A stretch of 64,000 bases of DNA, from NCBI RefSeq assembly GCF_002878395.1, contig NC_061112.1, positions 37,194,904-37,258,903 of the forward strand. Direction: 5' to 3'. This document shows positions 10,801 through 19,774 of the stretch, piece after piece. The notes under the pieces are model-generated. The model ran no database searches. It was given only the letters and a program-made list of their open reading frames with translations, and was not told the origin of the DNA. Every line of letters begins with the position of its first letter. Positions within the stretch are counted from its first letter, which is position 1. The stretch is from Capsicum annuum. Its lineage: Eukaryota; Streptophyta; Magnoliopsida; Solanales; Solanaceae. The translations under genes were made by a program, and so were the position numbers.

Positions 10801-12275
10801 TGTTGTGATCGATGCCCTTAGTAGGTTATTTATGGGAAGTTTTTCCCATGTTTAGGATGATAAGAAGGAGTTAGTTCGCAAGGTCCATCTGCTTACCAGA
10901 TTGGGTGTTCGATTGGTTGATTCGACTGAAAGCAGTATATGGGTTCAGAATAGTTCAGAGTTTTCTTTGTTTCTGAGGTAAAAGAAAAACAAGACAGAGA
11001 TCCAGTTTTGGTTAAGTTGAAAAAGGTAATTCAGGATCAGAAAGTTGAGGTTTTCTCCCAAGAGGCAGATGACATGCTTAGTTATCAGGACAGGTTATAT
11101 ATTCCAAATATAGATGGTTTGAGGCAGCAAATATTAGCAGAAGCATATGGTTTGCAGTATTTTATTCACCCTACTGTGATTTGTGAGAAGTCTATTGGTG
11201 GAATGGTATGAAAAAGGATATTGTAGAATTTGTGGCTAACTGTTTGAATTGTCAGTAGGTCAAGGTTGAGAACCAAAGATCTAGTGGTATGCTTTAGGAG
11301 TTCAGCATTCTCACTTAGAAGTGGGAAATACTGAATATGTATTTTGTTATAGGGTTACCCCATACACATCGTCAGCATGATTCTATTTGGGTCATTGTGG
11401 ATAGAATGACCAAGTCAACCCTTTTTTTCACCAATCCTTACCTTATATTCAGCTGAGGATTATGCTAGACATATCTCAGTACAAATTTTTACCCACAAAG
11501 GAATGATCAAGCAGAGAGGACCATTCAAACCTTAGAGGACATGTCGAGGGCTTGTGTTATCGATTTCAAGGGTAATTGGGATGATCACTTTCTATTGATT
11601 GAGTTTGCCTACAATAAGAGCTATCACTCTAGTATTCAGATGGCTCTATTTGAGGCTCTCTATGGTAGAAGGTGTAGATCTCCTATTGGTTGGTTTAAGG
11701 TAGTGAGGCTGCTTTAATTGGACCAGATTTATCATTTAAGGTGATGGAAAAGGTTGAATTGATTTGTGAAAGCCTAAAGACAACCCAGAGCCATCAAAAA
11801 TCTTATGCAGACATGAGGAGAAGTGAGCTTTAATTTGATATTAGTGACTTTATGTATTTAAAAATGTTTCCTATGAAAGAGGTAAAGAGATTTGGTAAAA
11901 AAAGGAAGCTCAGTCCCCACTATGTTGGCCCATTAGGATTTTGAGCCATTTCAGAAAGGTAGCCTATGATTTAGAGTTGCCTGCAGAGTTAGCATTAGTG
12001 CATCCAGTGTTTTATGTCTCTCTATTAAGGAAATGCATCAGCGATCCAACTTCTGTCGTTCCTTTATAAAGTGTGGGCATGAAAGATAGCCTCTCCTATG
12101 AAGAAGTCCTAGTTGATATCGTTGACCATCAGATTCGTAGGTTAAGGAATAAAGAAGTTGCCTTAGTTAAGGTTCTATCGAGAAATTTGTCCGTTGAGGG
12201 AGCTACTGGGAAGCAGAAGCTGATATGCGAGCCAAGTATCCCTATCTCTTCTCTGCGATTTTAGACTCAACTTGA
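7831..12275 (+). pseudogene. gag-pol of element A, broken
   Basis: Starts at ATG 7831 (MPPRMNNKRW). Gag is recognisable (HVTHAKFRATFAVLAQSI, RMNPLIFSGYRLEEDP), followed by a zinc knuckle CFGYGKTGHRIRDYP near 8783, where two of the three cysteines are tyrosines. A protease remnant lies near 9030-9330. The reverse transcriptase keeps its FIDDILVYS active-site box (10052-10063 encode FIDD). RNase H follows near 10480-10700 and a zinc-binding integrase region near 11050-11300. In the integrase core, the stretch carrying the second catalytic Asp is missing (junction near 11500). The text resumes at QAERTIQTLEDM, which retains the catalytic Glu. A chromodomain-like tail (HQIRRLRNKEVALVKVL) ends near 12275. 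Dozens of stops and frameshifts rule out function. Gag, protease, RT, RNase H, integrase is the Ty3 order. Confidence 0.9.
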
Positions 12276-12488
12276 GGTAATGGTTTCCTTAAATTAACTC
12301 TCTTATTTTCTATCTCAACTATCCAATCATCCTCATGTCATAATATGTATTTATAAATTCATCTCAGCCCATACATCATATTCTTAGATTCAGATATTTA
12401 ATCATGATTTTGCTCCTAAATATTCCATGCATGATCTCAATCTTCTTAGTATTCCATATTGGTTAGTTTTATTTGAGTACGATTGATA

Positions 12489-12502
12489 CCAAGGGGAGAT
12501 AT
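12489..12502 (+). promoter_or_regulatory. Polypurine tract of element A
   Basis: CCAAGGGGAGATAT immediately precedes the TGTAATACC start of the 3' LTR. This is the usual plus-strand priming site. Confidence 0.8.
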
Positions 12503-12880
12503 TGTAATACCTTAATTTTTTCAAGATTTATACCTCTCAAAGATAGTCCCTAAAATTAGCTTTCCAACGCTTAAAGTCTCGCCTTAATCCGATGTCGTGG
12601 CAAAAAGTTATGGAAAGTTTCCCTTAAGGACCTGATACACTGCCGTGACTAAAACTCAGGAAATAAGTCGTAACTACTCGTGATGACTCATCATGAGTGT
12701 GTCATAGTCACTCCAGTAAAGGACCATCAACTATAGCCAGTGACCATGACTCCTCCCTACGATACATAATCAGTGGCTACGAGTCATATGGAGGGATACG
12801 TAGTCAAAATAGTGTAATACCCAAGACCCACTCCAGTGGTTACAAGTCTAGCATGTGACTCATAGTTTAATAGAGCATAG
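12503..12880 (+). repeat. 3' LTR of element A, first part
   Basis: Aligns with 5251-5620 of the 5' LTR. The alignment stops at 12880, where the nested element begins. The last five bases, CATAG, are repeated at 17699-17703. Confidence 0.9.
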
Positions 12881-13647
12881 TAATACAAGCATGAGAAGCA
12901 CCAAGAGCACAATACCTTTCACAAGGAGTCCAGCCAAAGAGTTACATGTTCTTCAAGCAATGTCTATGAAGTTAGAAGCTTATGATTGTGTCATGAGTTC
13001 ACCTATTGAAGTGTATATGCTAAAGTGTGAAGAAGAGCTTTGAAATACACTCCAAAGCCGCCTGCCTCTATTTGGGGGTTCATTAAGGGCATTCTTGTCT
13101 TTTAATGACTTTCTTTTACACTCCAAAGGAGCACCCTTCATTAAGGGTATTTTTGTTATTATTTGTAATAAGTATAAATAGACACTTTAGATACTATTTT
13201 CATAGACTTTGATGAGTTGAAATTGAGTATTACTCTTAGTGTAGTTGTAGTTCATAGTTTCCTTTAGCTTAGTGTAGTGTAGCCGAAACTTAAGAGACTA
13301 ATACATTTGATGGATTTCACTTGTGTTGATCAATTGGTAAGAAAGGTGTGAATGAGGAGTGTGAATTCCTTGGGTCCACCTAAGAGTGTGGTGTTATCTC
13401 TCATTGGTGTTGTTTGTCTTGGTGTTTGATACATACCTTGGTGATATTCATCGGTGTGAGTGTCTCACTACTATCCTTTACATTTTATGCACTTTTATCT
13501 TCTTTTATGTTGAATCCGAAATGTCTATATGTGTTTGAGTTTTCAACTTCATCCCTTTTCTTCTATGTGTTGTTAATTTCAGATTTTTAGTGTTTGTTTG
13601 CTTCCTTTAGTGGCTGGTTTGTTTGTTTTAGGTTTGTTCTTGTATCA
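12881..13647 (+). repeat. 5' LTR of nested element
   Basis: Starts TAATACAAGCATGAG (TGATACAAGCATGAG in the 3' copy) and ends TTCTTGTATCA. A candidate TATA box, AGTATAAATAG, lies at 13170-13180 and is kept in the 3' LTR near 17218-17228. Confidence 0.9.
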
Positions 13648-13662
13648 TTTTCTATCAGATCC
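13648..13662 (+). promoter_or_regulatory. Degenerate primer binding site (tRNA-Met type)
   Basis: TTTTCTATCAGATCC directly after the 5' LTR resembles TTGGTATCAGAGC, with changes at several positions. The ATCAGA core is kept. Confidence 0.55.
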
Positions 13663-14905
13663 TTGTTTGGGGTTGTTCGTACATCTCTAAATCTTGGTTT
13701 TAATGTTCTTATTAAGAAAATCTCAAAAAAAAAAAAGAGTCAAAAATCTAAAAATCTAAAAAAAAAATGGTCTAGTGTTGTTTTGTGTTAGATCCGAATT
13801 TAGATGTTAGATCTACTAATTTTTATCTTGTTTTGATAGTTTCTAGTGTTAGACTCTTATTCTCTAACACTAAAAGTGTCTAGATCTACTTTTAGAGTGA
13901 AGTTTGGTTGAGTTTGAGCTAAGATCCACCATGGCTATGGTGTTTTTAAAGCTTTTGAGCTAAGAGCCGAAATTGACCTTGATATTTGAACCAATTTTGT
14001 GGCTGATTTTTAGTGGGTTGAGTTTGTTTTGGCCTAAGGAACCTAGATCTACGAAAAATTCAGATTTGGAGTTCATTTGCTTGTTGGTCAAACTTGGTCA
14101 ACACTTGAATATTCATCTCGTTCATCCATGGTTTTCACATCTTAGTGAAGAAGAATATTCAAAGGTGTTGTTTGATCCAAAAGAAGGAAGAAAGAGAGTG
14201 AAAAAGTTGTTAGTCCAAAAGCATATTCAAAGAATATTCCATTCTTCCAAAAGAAGGAGTGGACAAGGGGACAACAAAGTACACTTGCAAGTACAAGGGG
14301 GGACCAATTCTTTTCCATTTCAATTGAAGTCTTGAAAGATCTCTAAAGTACATCCTTACACCCTCAAATCTGAAACTCTCCTTCCCAAAGGGTAGTGTTT
14401 GGCCAAGACAAGGTTTTGGAAAATTGAAAATTCTAAAAGTGACAACCAACCACGTAGTGCCATGTCATCACTTGTGATCAACCAAAATTCATCTCTAAAA
14501 TTAGATTTTCCTAGTTTCTAATTTTTTATTCTAGTTTCTTTTAAGCTAATTCTATCACTAATTAGCAAACTAGTAAGTACCTACTAGGTTTGGTAATTAG
14601 TATAGAGTTCGTTTATTTTGTGTCTTCGTTTTTTTGTGTGTTTTTCTCATTTTGAAGTCATAGTAATTTGTTGGTTCAAGTTTGTGCATCACTTTATTTG
14701 AGTCATTTCAAACAAAGATCGATTCTGGACCAAACCTTCTTACCTCTCAAGTAACGTGCCAAGTATTGCCAATTCCCCAACACTTGTGAGGCCAAGTGTA
14801 AGGTGAAGTTGAGTGTGAGTGAAGTGAGGCTTTTGAAATAACTTGTTTGCTTGTTTTGTAGATTGTTTTGCTTTCTGTGTTTTGCTCTTTTTAGGTGCAT
14901 TTACC
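13663..14905 (+). other. Leader of nested element, no convincing gene
   Basis: About 1.2 kb between the primer site and the gag-like ATG. It includes a poly-A run near 13727-13769 and an open frame of 120 codons at 13973-14335 that matches nothing I recognise. TTTTTAGGTGCATTTACC at 14888-14905, just before the ATG, looks like a splice acceptor, so the leader may be spliced. That is inference. Confidence 0.5.
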
Positions 14906-15279
14906 ATGGAACCCGAAGGTACTACTTCCCAACCTTTGGGAAATGATGCTATTGGAGCCTTGATGGCTCGGTTTGAGGCCATTGCTCGAAAAATGGAGGA
15001 TAATAATGATGCTTGAAGGAAAGATATGAAGAGTAACTTGGATGCTTTGAAGGGTGGTGTGGCTCGATTGAAAGCGGGGGTTGATAGACTATGTACAAAA
15101 AAAATCCACAAAATTCAAACCACCAAGTCCAAAACCCACTTGACCAAAGACCCTACACTCCACAAAACCCCATGCCACAAATCCAGACCCATCATCAACC
15201 AAATACGATTCCTCCTCTCCAAACTTCCCTCAACCGAACTCAATCATCCAAGTAGGAGAAATGAGAGAGTTAGCACCTA
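14906..15279 (+). pseudogene. Gag-like N-terminal ORF of nested element
   Basis: Starts MEPEGTTSQPLGNDAIGALM and continues FEAIARKMEDNNDA, then a TGA stop at 15014-15016. Past the stop the same frame reads KDMKSNLDALKGGVARLKAG before turning into basic, Thr/Pro-rich sequence. The first 60 residues look helical, with heptad-like spacing, as in the N-terminal part of many plant gypsy gag proteins. No zinc knuckle or capsid core is seen. The ATG is preceded by a splice-acceptor-like TTTTTAG. Function is uncertain; the call is by position and pattern. Confidence 0.5.
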
Positions 15280-15486
15280 AGGAGAGTGAGGCTAAGCCTC
15301 AAGATATAGAGAAAATAAATGGTGAGGTTCAAGGAGTGTGTAAAAAAAAAGTAATAAGGAAAGGGAAACCATGGGTAGTGAAGCTGGAAAGGGAAAAAAT
15401 GCTTGATTGCGGATCTTGTCCACAAAGAATCCTTATTACTCACTAAACCAAATACTAGCATTTTTCCTAGTGTTTAATCTTCTCAT

Positions 15487-16395
15487 GTGCAGGTTCAAGA
15501 CTCTAGAAGTCCCGAGGACAAGCCCAAGGAAGTTCCCTTAAAGCCCTTGGCCGAAAGTCTCCATTTTGGGACAAGTGATGAAGAAGTCAGTCCAAAGGGA
15601 AAACTTGAACTATTCCCTTGTAATGAAGAGCAAGAAGTCTTCCCTAATGCTAAACAAGAGGGAAAACACACTTCCCATGATCTACAAGGTAACAAAGCTA
15701 TTCTCTACACTCCTAGAAACTTGAATTGTGGTGATGTGGCTAGTAGTGGCCAAGATGGAGTAGTTTCGTAATTGCTTAGTGTAGGAGAGTATGAATCTTT
15801 CTTTTGTGATGCTCTTGCTATTTTTAGGTTTCATAGGGACCAAGCTCTTGTTATGAGTACGCAATCACTAGTTGATCCCTTAGATGACAAAATCGATTCT
15901 TTTTGTAAGAACGATTTGTGTCCATCTAGTCCTAGCATTTATAACCTGAATAAGTTTCCATTACCAAGTGAAAAGAGTATTTGCATACTATTTGTCCATT
16001 GTGAAAAACAAGTGGGCTGCCCTAGCAGAAATCAAGGTGAAATTGGTACGCTTTACACTTTCTTAAGTTTAAAACGTTGTGATATGGTTATTTGTAGCCA
16101 AGGTGATGTGAATTAGGGTTTACATAGTGTAGAAGTACGTGCTTATTTTCTTGGTAGCTCTCTTGTTGTTTTTAATGATCAATATGTTCCTAAGAATAAC
16201 TCACTACTTGAACATGTGAATGATATGCTTGAAATCTCTAAAGTAGATGTTGGTGCTTGTAATGTTGATCTAGATAATGAGTATGGTCCTTTGAACTTGT
16301 TTGATGAAAGTATTGATATTAGTCTTGTTCATAGTGAGCATGTGTATGTCAAAGTTGTGTGAAATACCTTGGGTGATTGTGGGTTTGATCTCTAG
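15487..16395 (+). pseudogene. Unknown ORF with 116-codon in-frame duplication
   Basis: One frame runs from 15487 to about 16360 with stops only at 15769-15771 and 16114-16116. The beginning is acidic and polar (SPEDKPKEVPLKPLAESL). Two related segments follow: LYTPRNLNCGDVASSGQDG at about 15704, and LYTFLSLKRCDMVICSQGD at about 16052. Each is followed by a stop, then LLSVGEYESFF or GLHSVEVRAYF, then an LAIFRFHRDQ or LVVFNDQYVP motif. The offset is 348 bp, exactly 116 codons. The two stops fall at nearly the same place in each copy, so either an ancestral stop was duplicated or this is not translated as one protein. I do not recognise the family, and no enzymatic motif is visible. Confidence 0.5.
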
Positions 16396-16403
16396 TAAAA
16401 GGA

Positions 16404-17081
16404 ATGGTTAACCTCGGCTTAGATTCTTGTCTATTTCTTCCATTTGATCCCGGTATACTATTGGGGTGGGGAAGGTTGTGTTTCAGATTCCATTCCTTTT
16501 TCCTTGATCTCTCTCTTAACCATGTCCTTTATGATGCTTCTAGTAAGTATTTCATGATCATAACAAAGGATTATTGGTTGTATTTCAAATATGTACCCTA
16601 TTGGCTTGATAGACTAGTGAAAGGAATGACTCTTCTCGGCTTAGACCTTTGTCTTCTACTTTCATTTGATCCCGGAGTTCATTTGGGATGTGGGTGGAGT
16701 AACTTCGGGTCATGTGCATTCCCTTTTGGTGTTAAAGCTATTCACTTTCATTATATTTTTTGTTCCAAGTTTTTCATGACAAATACAAAGGATATATGGG
16801 TACATGTCAAAAGTAAACAACCATGGCTTGTCTATATAACTTGGAGTACTAATGCTAACCCTCCTCCCTTGAGGAATGTGTGTTTGTTTTCCCTCTCTTT
16901 GGTTTTTCAAGGTGCAAATTTGAGGACAAATTCCTTTCAAGATGGAGAGGATGATACAAGCATGAGAAGCACCAAGAGCACAAGACCTTTCACAAGGAGT
17001 CAAGCCAAAGAGTTACATGGTCTTCAAGCAATGTTTATGAAGTTGGAAGCTTGTGATTGGAGTGTATATGCTAAAGTGTGA
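16404..17081 (+). CDS. 225-codon ORF with two 74-codon repeats, runs into the 3' LTR
   Basis: The longest uninterrupted frame in the nested element. Residues 1-72 and 73-148 are two copies of one unit. Copy 1 holds LGLDSCLFLPFDPGILLGWG and SKYFMIITKDYWLYFKYVPY; copy 2 holds LGLDLCLLLSFDPGVHLGCG and SKFFMTNTKDIWVHVKSKQP. At the DNA level AAAGGAATG recurs at 16398 and 16620, a period of 222 bp. The tail, residues about 170-190 (GANLRTNSFQDGEDDTSM), crosses the polypurine tract, and the frame then continues in U3 as PFTRSQAKELHGLQAM. It ends at 17081 inside the LTR. ANLRTN is like the polyprotein end of plant gypsy elements. The unit itself I do not recognise. The true start is unclear; ATG 16404 is only the first in frame. 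It may be the end of a broken longer ORF. Confidence 0.5.
   Translation: MVNLGLDSCLFLPFDPGILLGWGRLCFRFHSFFLDLSLNHVLYDASSKYFMIITKDYWLYFKYVPYWLDRLVKGMTLLGLDLCLLLSFDPGVHLGCGWSNFGSCAFPFGVKAIHFHYIFCSKFFMTNTKDIWVHVKSKQPWLVYITWSTNANPPPLRNVCLFSLSLVFQGANLRTNSFQDGEDDTSMRSTKSTRPFTRSQAKELHGLQAMFMKLEACDWSVYAKV
16941..16951 (+). promoter_or_regulatory. Polypurine tract of nested element
   Basis: GATGGAGAGGA directly before the TGATACAAGC start of the 3' LTR. Confidence 0.7.
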
Positions 17082-17698
17082 AGAGGAGCTTTAAAATACA
17101 CTCCAAAGCCACCTCTCTTTGGGGGTTCATTAAGGGCATTCTTGTTTTTTAATGATTTCTTTTTACACTCCAAAGGAGCACCCTTTATGAAGGGTATTTT
17201 TGTCATTGTTTGTAATAAGTATAAATAGACACTTTAGATACTATTTTCATAGACTTTGATGAATTGAACTTGAGTATTACTCTTAGTGTAGTTGTAGTTC
17301 ATAGTTTCCTTTAGCTTAGTGTAGTGTAGCCGAAACTTGAAAGATTAATACATTTGATGGATTTCACTTGTGTTGATCAATTAGCAAGAAAGGTGTGATT
17401 GAGGAGTGTGAGTTCCTTTGGTCCATCTAAGAGTGTGGTGTTATCTCTCATTGGTGTTGTGTGACTTGGTGTTTGATACACACCTTGGTTCTATTCACTG
17501 GTGTGGGTGTATGTCTCACTACTATACTTTACATTTTATGAACTTTTATCTTCTTTTATGTTGAATCCGAAATGTCTATGTGTGTTTGAGTCTTCTACAT
17601 CATCCCTTTTCTTCTATGTGTTGTTAATTCCGGATTTTTAGTGTTTGTTTGCTTCCTTTAGTGTCTGGTTTTTGTGTTTTAGGTTTGTTCTTGAATCA
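16952..17698 (+). repeat. 3' LTR of nested element
   Basis: TGATACAAGC...TTGAATCA. It is followed at once by the CATAG target duplication (17699-17703) and the continuation of element A's LTR. Confidence 0.92.
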
Positions 17699-17703
17699 CA
17701 TAG

Positions 17704-19578
17704 CCTAACCAGTGAGTGGCCTATGAACCCAGCCTCAAACTACGACTCCACCTAAAGACTCGTAGTCAATTCCAATGAGTCGTAGGGTGGTGAGTAGTAG
17801 TCAAGATAGTGATGGACCCAACCTCGGAGACTAAGACTACAACTCGTAACCAGTCGTGATGAGTCATAGGATGAGTCATAACAACTAAGGACCCAAATTC
17901 TTGTATGATTTTTTATGGGCTTTTACGCCTTTTCCACCATTTAAAGCCTAACCCACTCGTTTAGGCTTCTTAAAGAGGGGTATAAAAGACCTAAAACCCC
18001 CAATTCCATCATTTATCATAATTTAACTTAGAGAAACAAAAAAGGTCTGGTTTTCTCTTCTACCGAGAAGCAATTAGGGTTTATCAAGCAAGTCCAACTC
18101 CCAAGAAGATTCATCCAAGCTTCTACACTCAGGTATGTAGGATATTCATCAATCAGACCCTTTTATCCATTGAGTCCCAAAGTTTCACAAATTCAAACGT
18201 TCAATTCCTTTTTTTTTTTAAGGATCTATGAAAAGTATAAAACTCCATGATTTCTCTATGTAATTGTTTGATTCAACCATGAAATAGTGTTTTCCCATAG
18301 CTTCAAGTATTCTTCCATACTCTAATCTTGATAACTTGTTATATTGATGAATTGTTGGATTCTTGAGTTTAAGTCATGAAATTTCCTATCATTACTTTCA
18401 AATCACTATATTTAATTTTATTATTTTCCATGCTGGTGGAACACTCGATACTTAGATGATTGTGCATGCTGTAGTTTTCAAGATTTTAAGTTATATATAT
18501 ATATAACATGAAGTTTATAGCATTTTCATGTTGACCATTATCAGTACTGGATCATGTTAAGCAATTATCATTACCAGTATCATTCAGTTGGGAGAAACAC
18601 TTAGCACCAAATGAATGCAGGGATGACGGCTCCCTCGACAGTTAGGCATGAGTCGTTACTAGCAGTTCCTAAGTTCCAGAAGTATGATGCCATCATAGAT
18701 TATGAGAGGTAGCCCGTCAGTAGAGACATGACACCTTTATCCTTCGAGACATCAGTTTAGTGGATCTATGCCAACCAGTGTTGGTACCCTTTGTAATGTA
18801 CCTACACCCTTCCAACTGGGATTACAGGTTGGACCTCAATCAACTCAGATTGGGGCATGTCTTTAATAGTTAGCTCCCATAATCTCAGTTCACTATTCAG
18901 GTTATACTAGTTCAAGTTTGGATGACCAAGTGTCCAGTCTATTACTTATTCAGTTAATTAGCTTTACAAATTATTTTGACACATACTTTACTTGGTCTTG
19001 CATTCGGCTTACATATTCAAGCATTCATGTTCAATACCATTATATATGTACATAGAAACTAGTCCTTAACCCGCATACCAGTACATTCAAAACTAGTCCT
19101 TAACCTGCATACCAGTACATTCAAAGTACTATCCACATATTCTCTTTTGCGATATATTGATTTCACAATATAGGTTCAGATGCTCAGTTCCCAGATTGCA
19201 CGTAGTCTATTCCTGTATCACTCAGCAACAGTCGTGGTGAGTCCTTATCCTTTAAGAACATATTATCCATAGTTACTTTCAGTACTTCTTTTATTACTAT
19301 CAGTCAAAGATAGTTGGGGGTTTATCCCATCTACTCCCCATGTTTAGTGGATTTTAGATAGTCAAACTTGATTTCAGTTTTACCGGATGTTCAAATATAT
19401 ATTGAGTATTGTTTCTGTATTATATCTTATTAGTTTTATCCTATTTCACTTTTGCATATTGTATTATGTTATCATTATCTTCACTGCTCACATCAAATAC
19501 CATACCATGGTTTAGCTTGAGGTCACTTGTGACTCTAAGCATCGTGTTACAACTAGGGGCTAGTCCCGGGTCATAACA
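17704..19578 (+). repeat. 3' LTR of element A, second part
   Basis: Resumes the alignment with 5' LTR positions from about 5660 onward (CCTAACCAGTGAGTG against CCTGACCAGTGAGTG) to the end at 19578. About 20 bp present in the 5' LTR are missing near the junction. An intact TATA box, TATAAAAG, lies at 17981-17988. A short local duplication, CCTTAACCYGCATACCAGTA, lies at 19064-19118. Confidence 0.88.
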
Positions 19579-19583
19579 ATATC

Positions 19584-19774
19584 GATTGTCTGTGATTTAT
19601 TTTGTGTTTTTCCAACCAACCTACTAGGCCTTCCTCCCGAGAGAGACATTGAGTTTTTTATTGACCTTGATCCAGGCACCTAATCTATTTCTATGGCTCC
19701 TTATCGCATGGCTCCTGTCGAGCTAAAGGCAGGAGGCAATGTCAACTTATATGCTACCTATATCTAGGTAAGGG
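19584..19774 (+). pseudogene. Old Del-type gypsy, start of reverse transcriptase region
   Basis: Translation gives, with shifts, LLGLPPERDIEFFIDLDPGT-like text and then MAPYRMAPVELK. This is the conserved run-in to the reverse transcriptase of Del/Tekay elements (compare the same region of element B near 30340-30410). Same strand as the fragment at 3850-5250 and in the right order, so element A probably split this copy. It is cut off at 19775 by another LTR. Confidence 0.75.

Larger units (their letters stand above)
12881..17698 (+). mobile_element. Nested non-autonomous LTR retrotransposon (no pol)
   Basis: A complete 4818-bp element inserted in the 3' LTR of element A. LTRs are 12881-13647 (767 bp) and 16952-17698 (747 bp), and a 20-bp indel accounts for the length difference. 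The target duplication CATAG is perfect (12876-12880 and 17699-17703). The 3' LTR has TG...CA ends; the 5' LTR begins TA by a point change. A degenerate primer site and a polypurine tract are present. The internal 3.3 kb shows no reverse transcriptase, RNase H or integrase motif. It carries a short gag-like start and two ORF regions with internal duplications. The phrase ANLRTNSFQ just before the 3' LTR resembles the end of plant gypsy polyproteins, so a gypsy relative probably supplied the enzymes. It resembles the LARD/TR-GAG class. Confidence 0.9.
5251..19578 (+). mobile_element. Element A: Ty3/gypsy LTR retrotransposon, Del/Tekay type, nested host
   Basis: A full-length element, decayed. 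The 5' LTR is 5251-7610. A primer site for tRNA-Met lies at 7614-7628, gag-pol at 7831-12275 and a polypurine tract at 12489-12502. The 3' LTR starts at 12503 and, after interruption by another element, ends at 19578. The LTRs begin TGTAATACC (TATAATACC in the 5' copy) and end in CATAACA. Flanks are TTATC (5246-5250) and ATATC (19579-19583), a 5-bp target duplication with one mismatch. It landed inside an older gypsy copy, whose gag-protease lies before it and whose pol start lies after it. The chromodomain-like tail of pol supports the Del/Tekay clade. Confidence 0.9.

Noticed and set aside
13663..14905. Possible host gene fragment captured in the nested element's leader
   Set aside because: Open frames there are short, lack recognisable motifs and are not flanked by gene-like splice structure; no evidence for capture.
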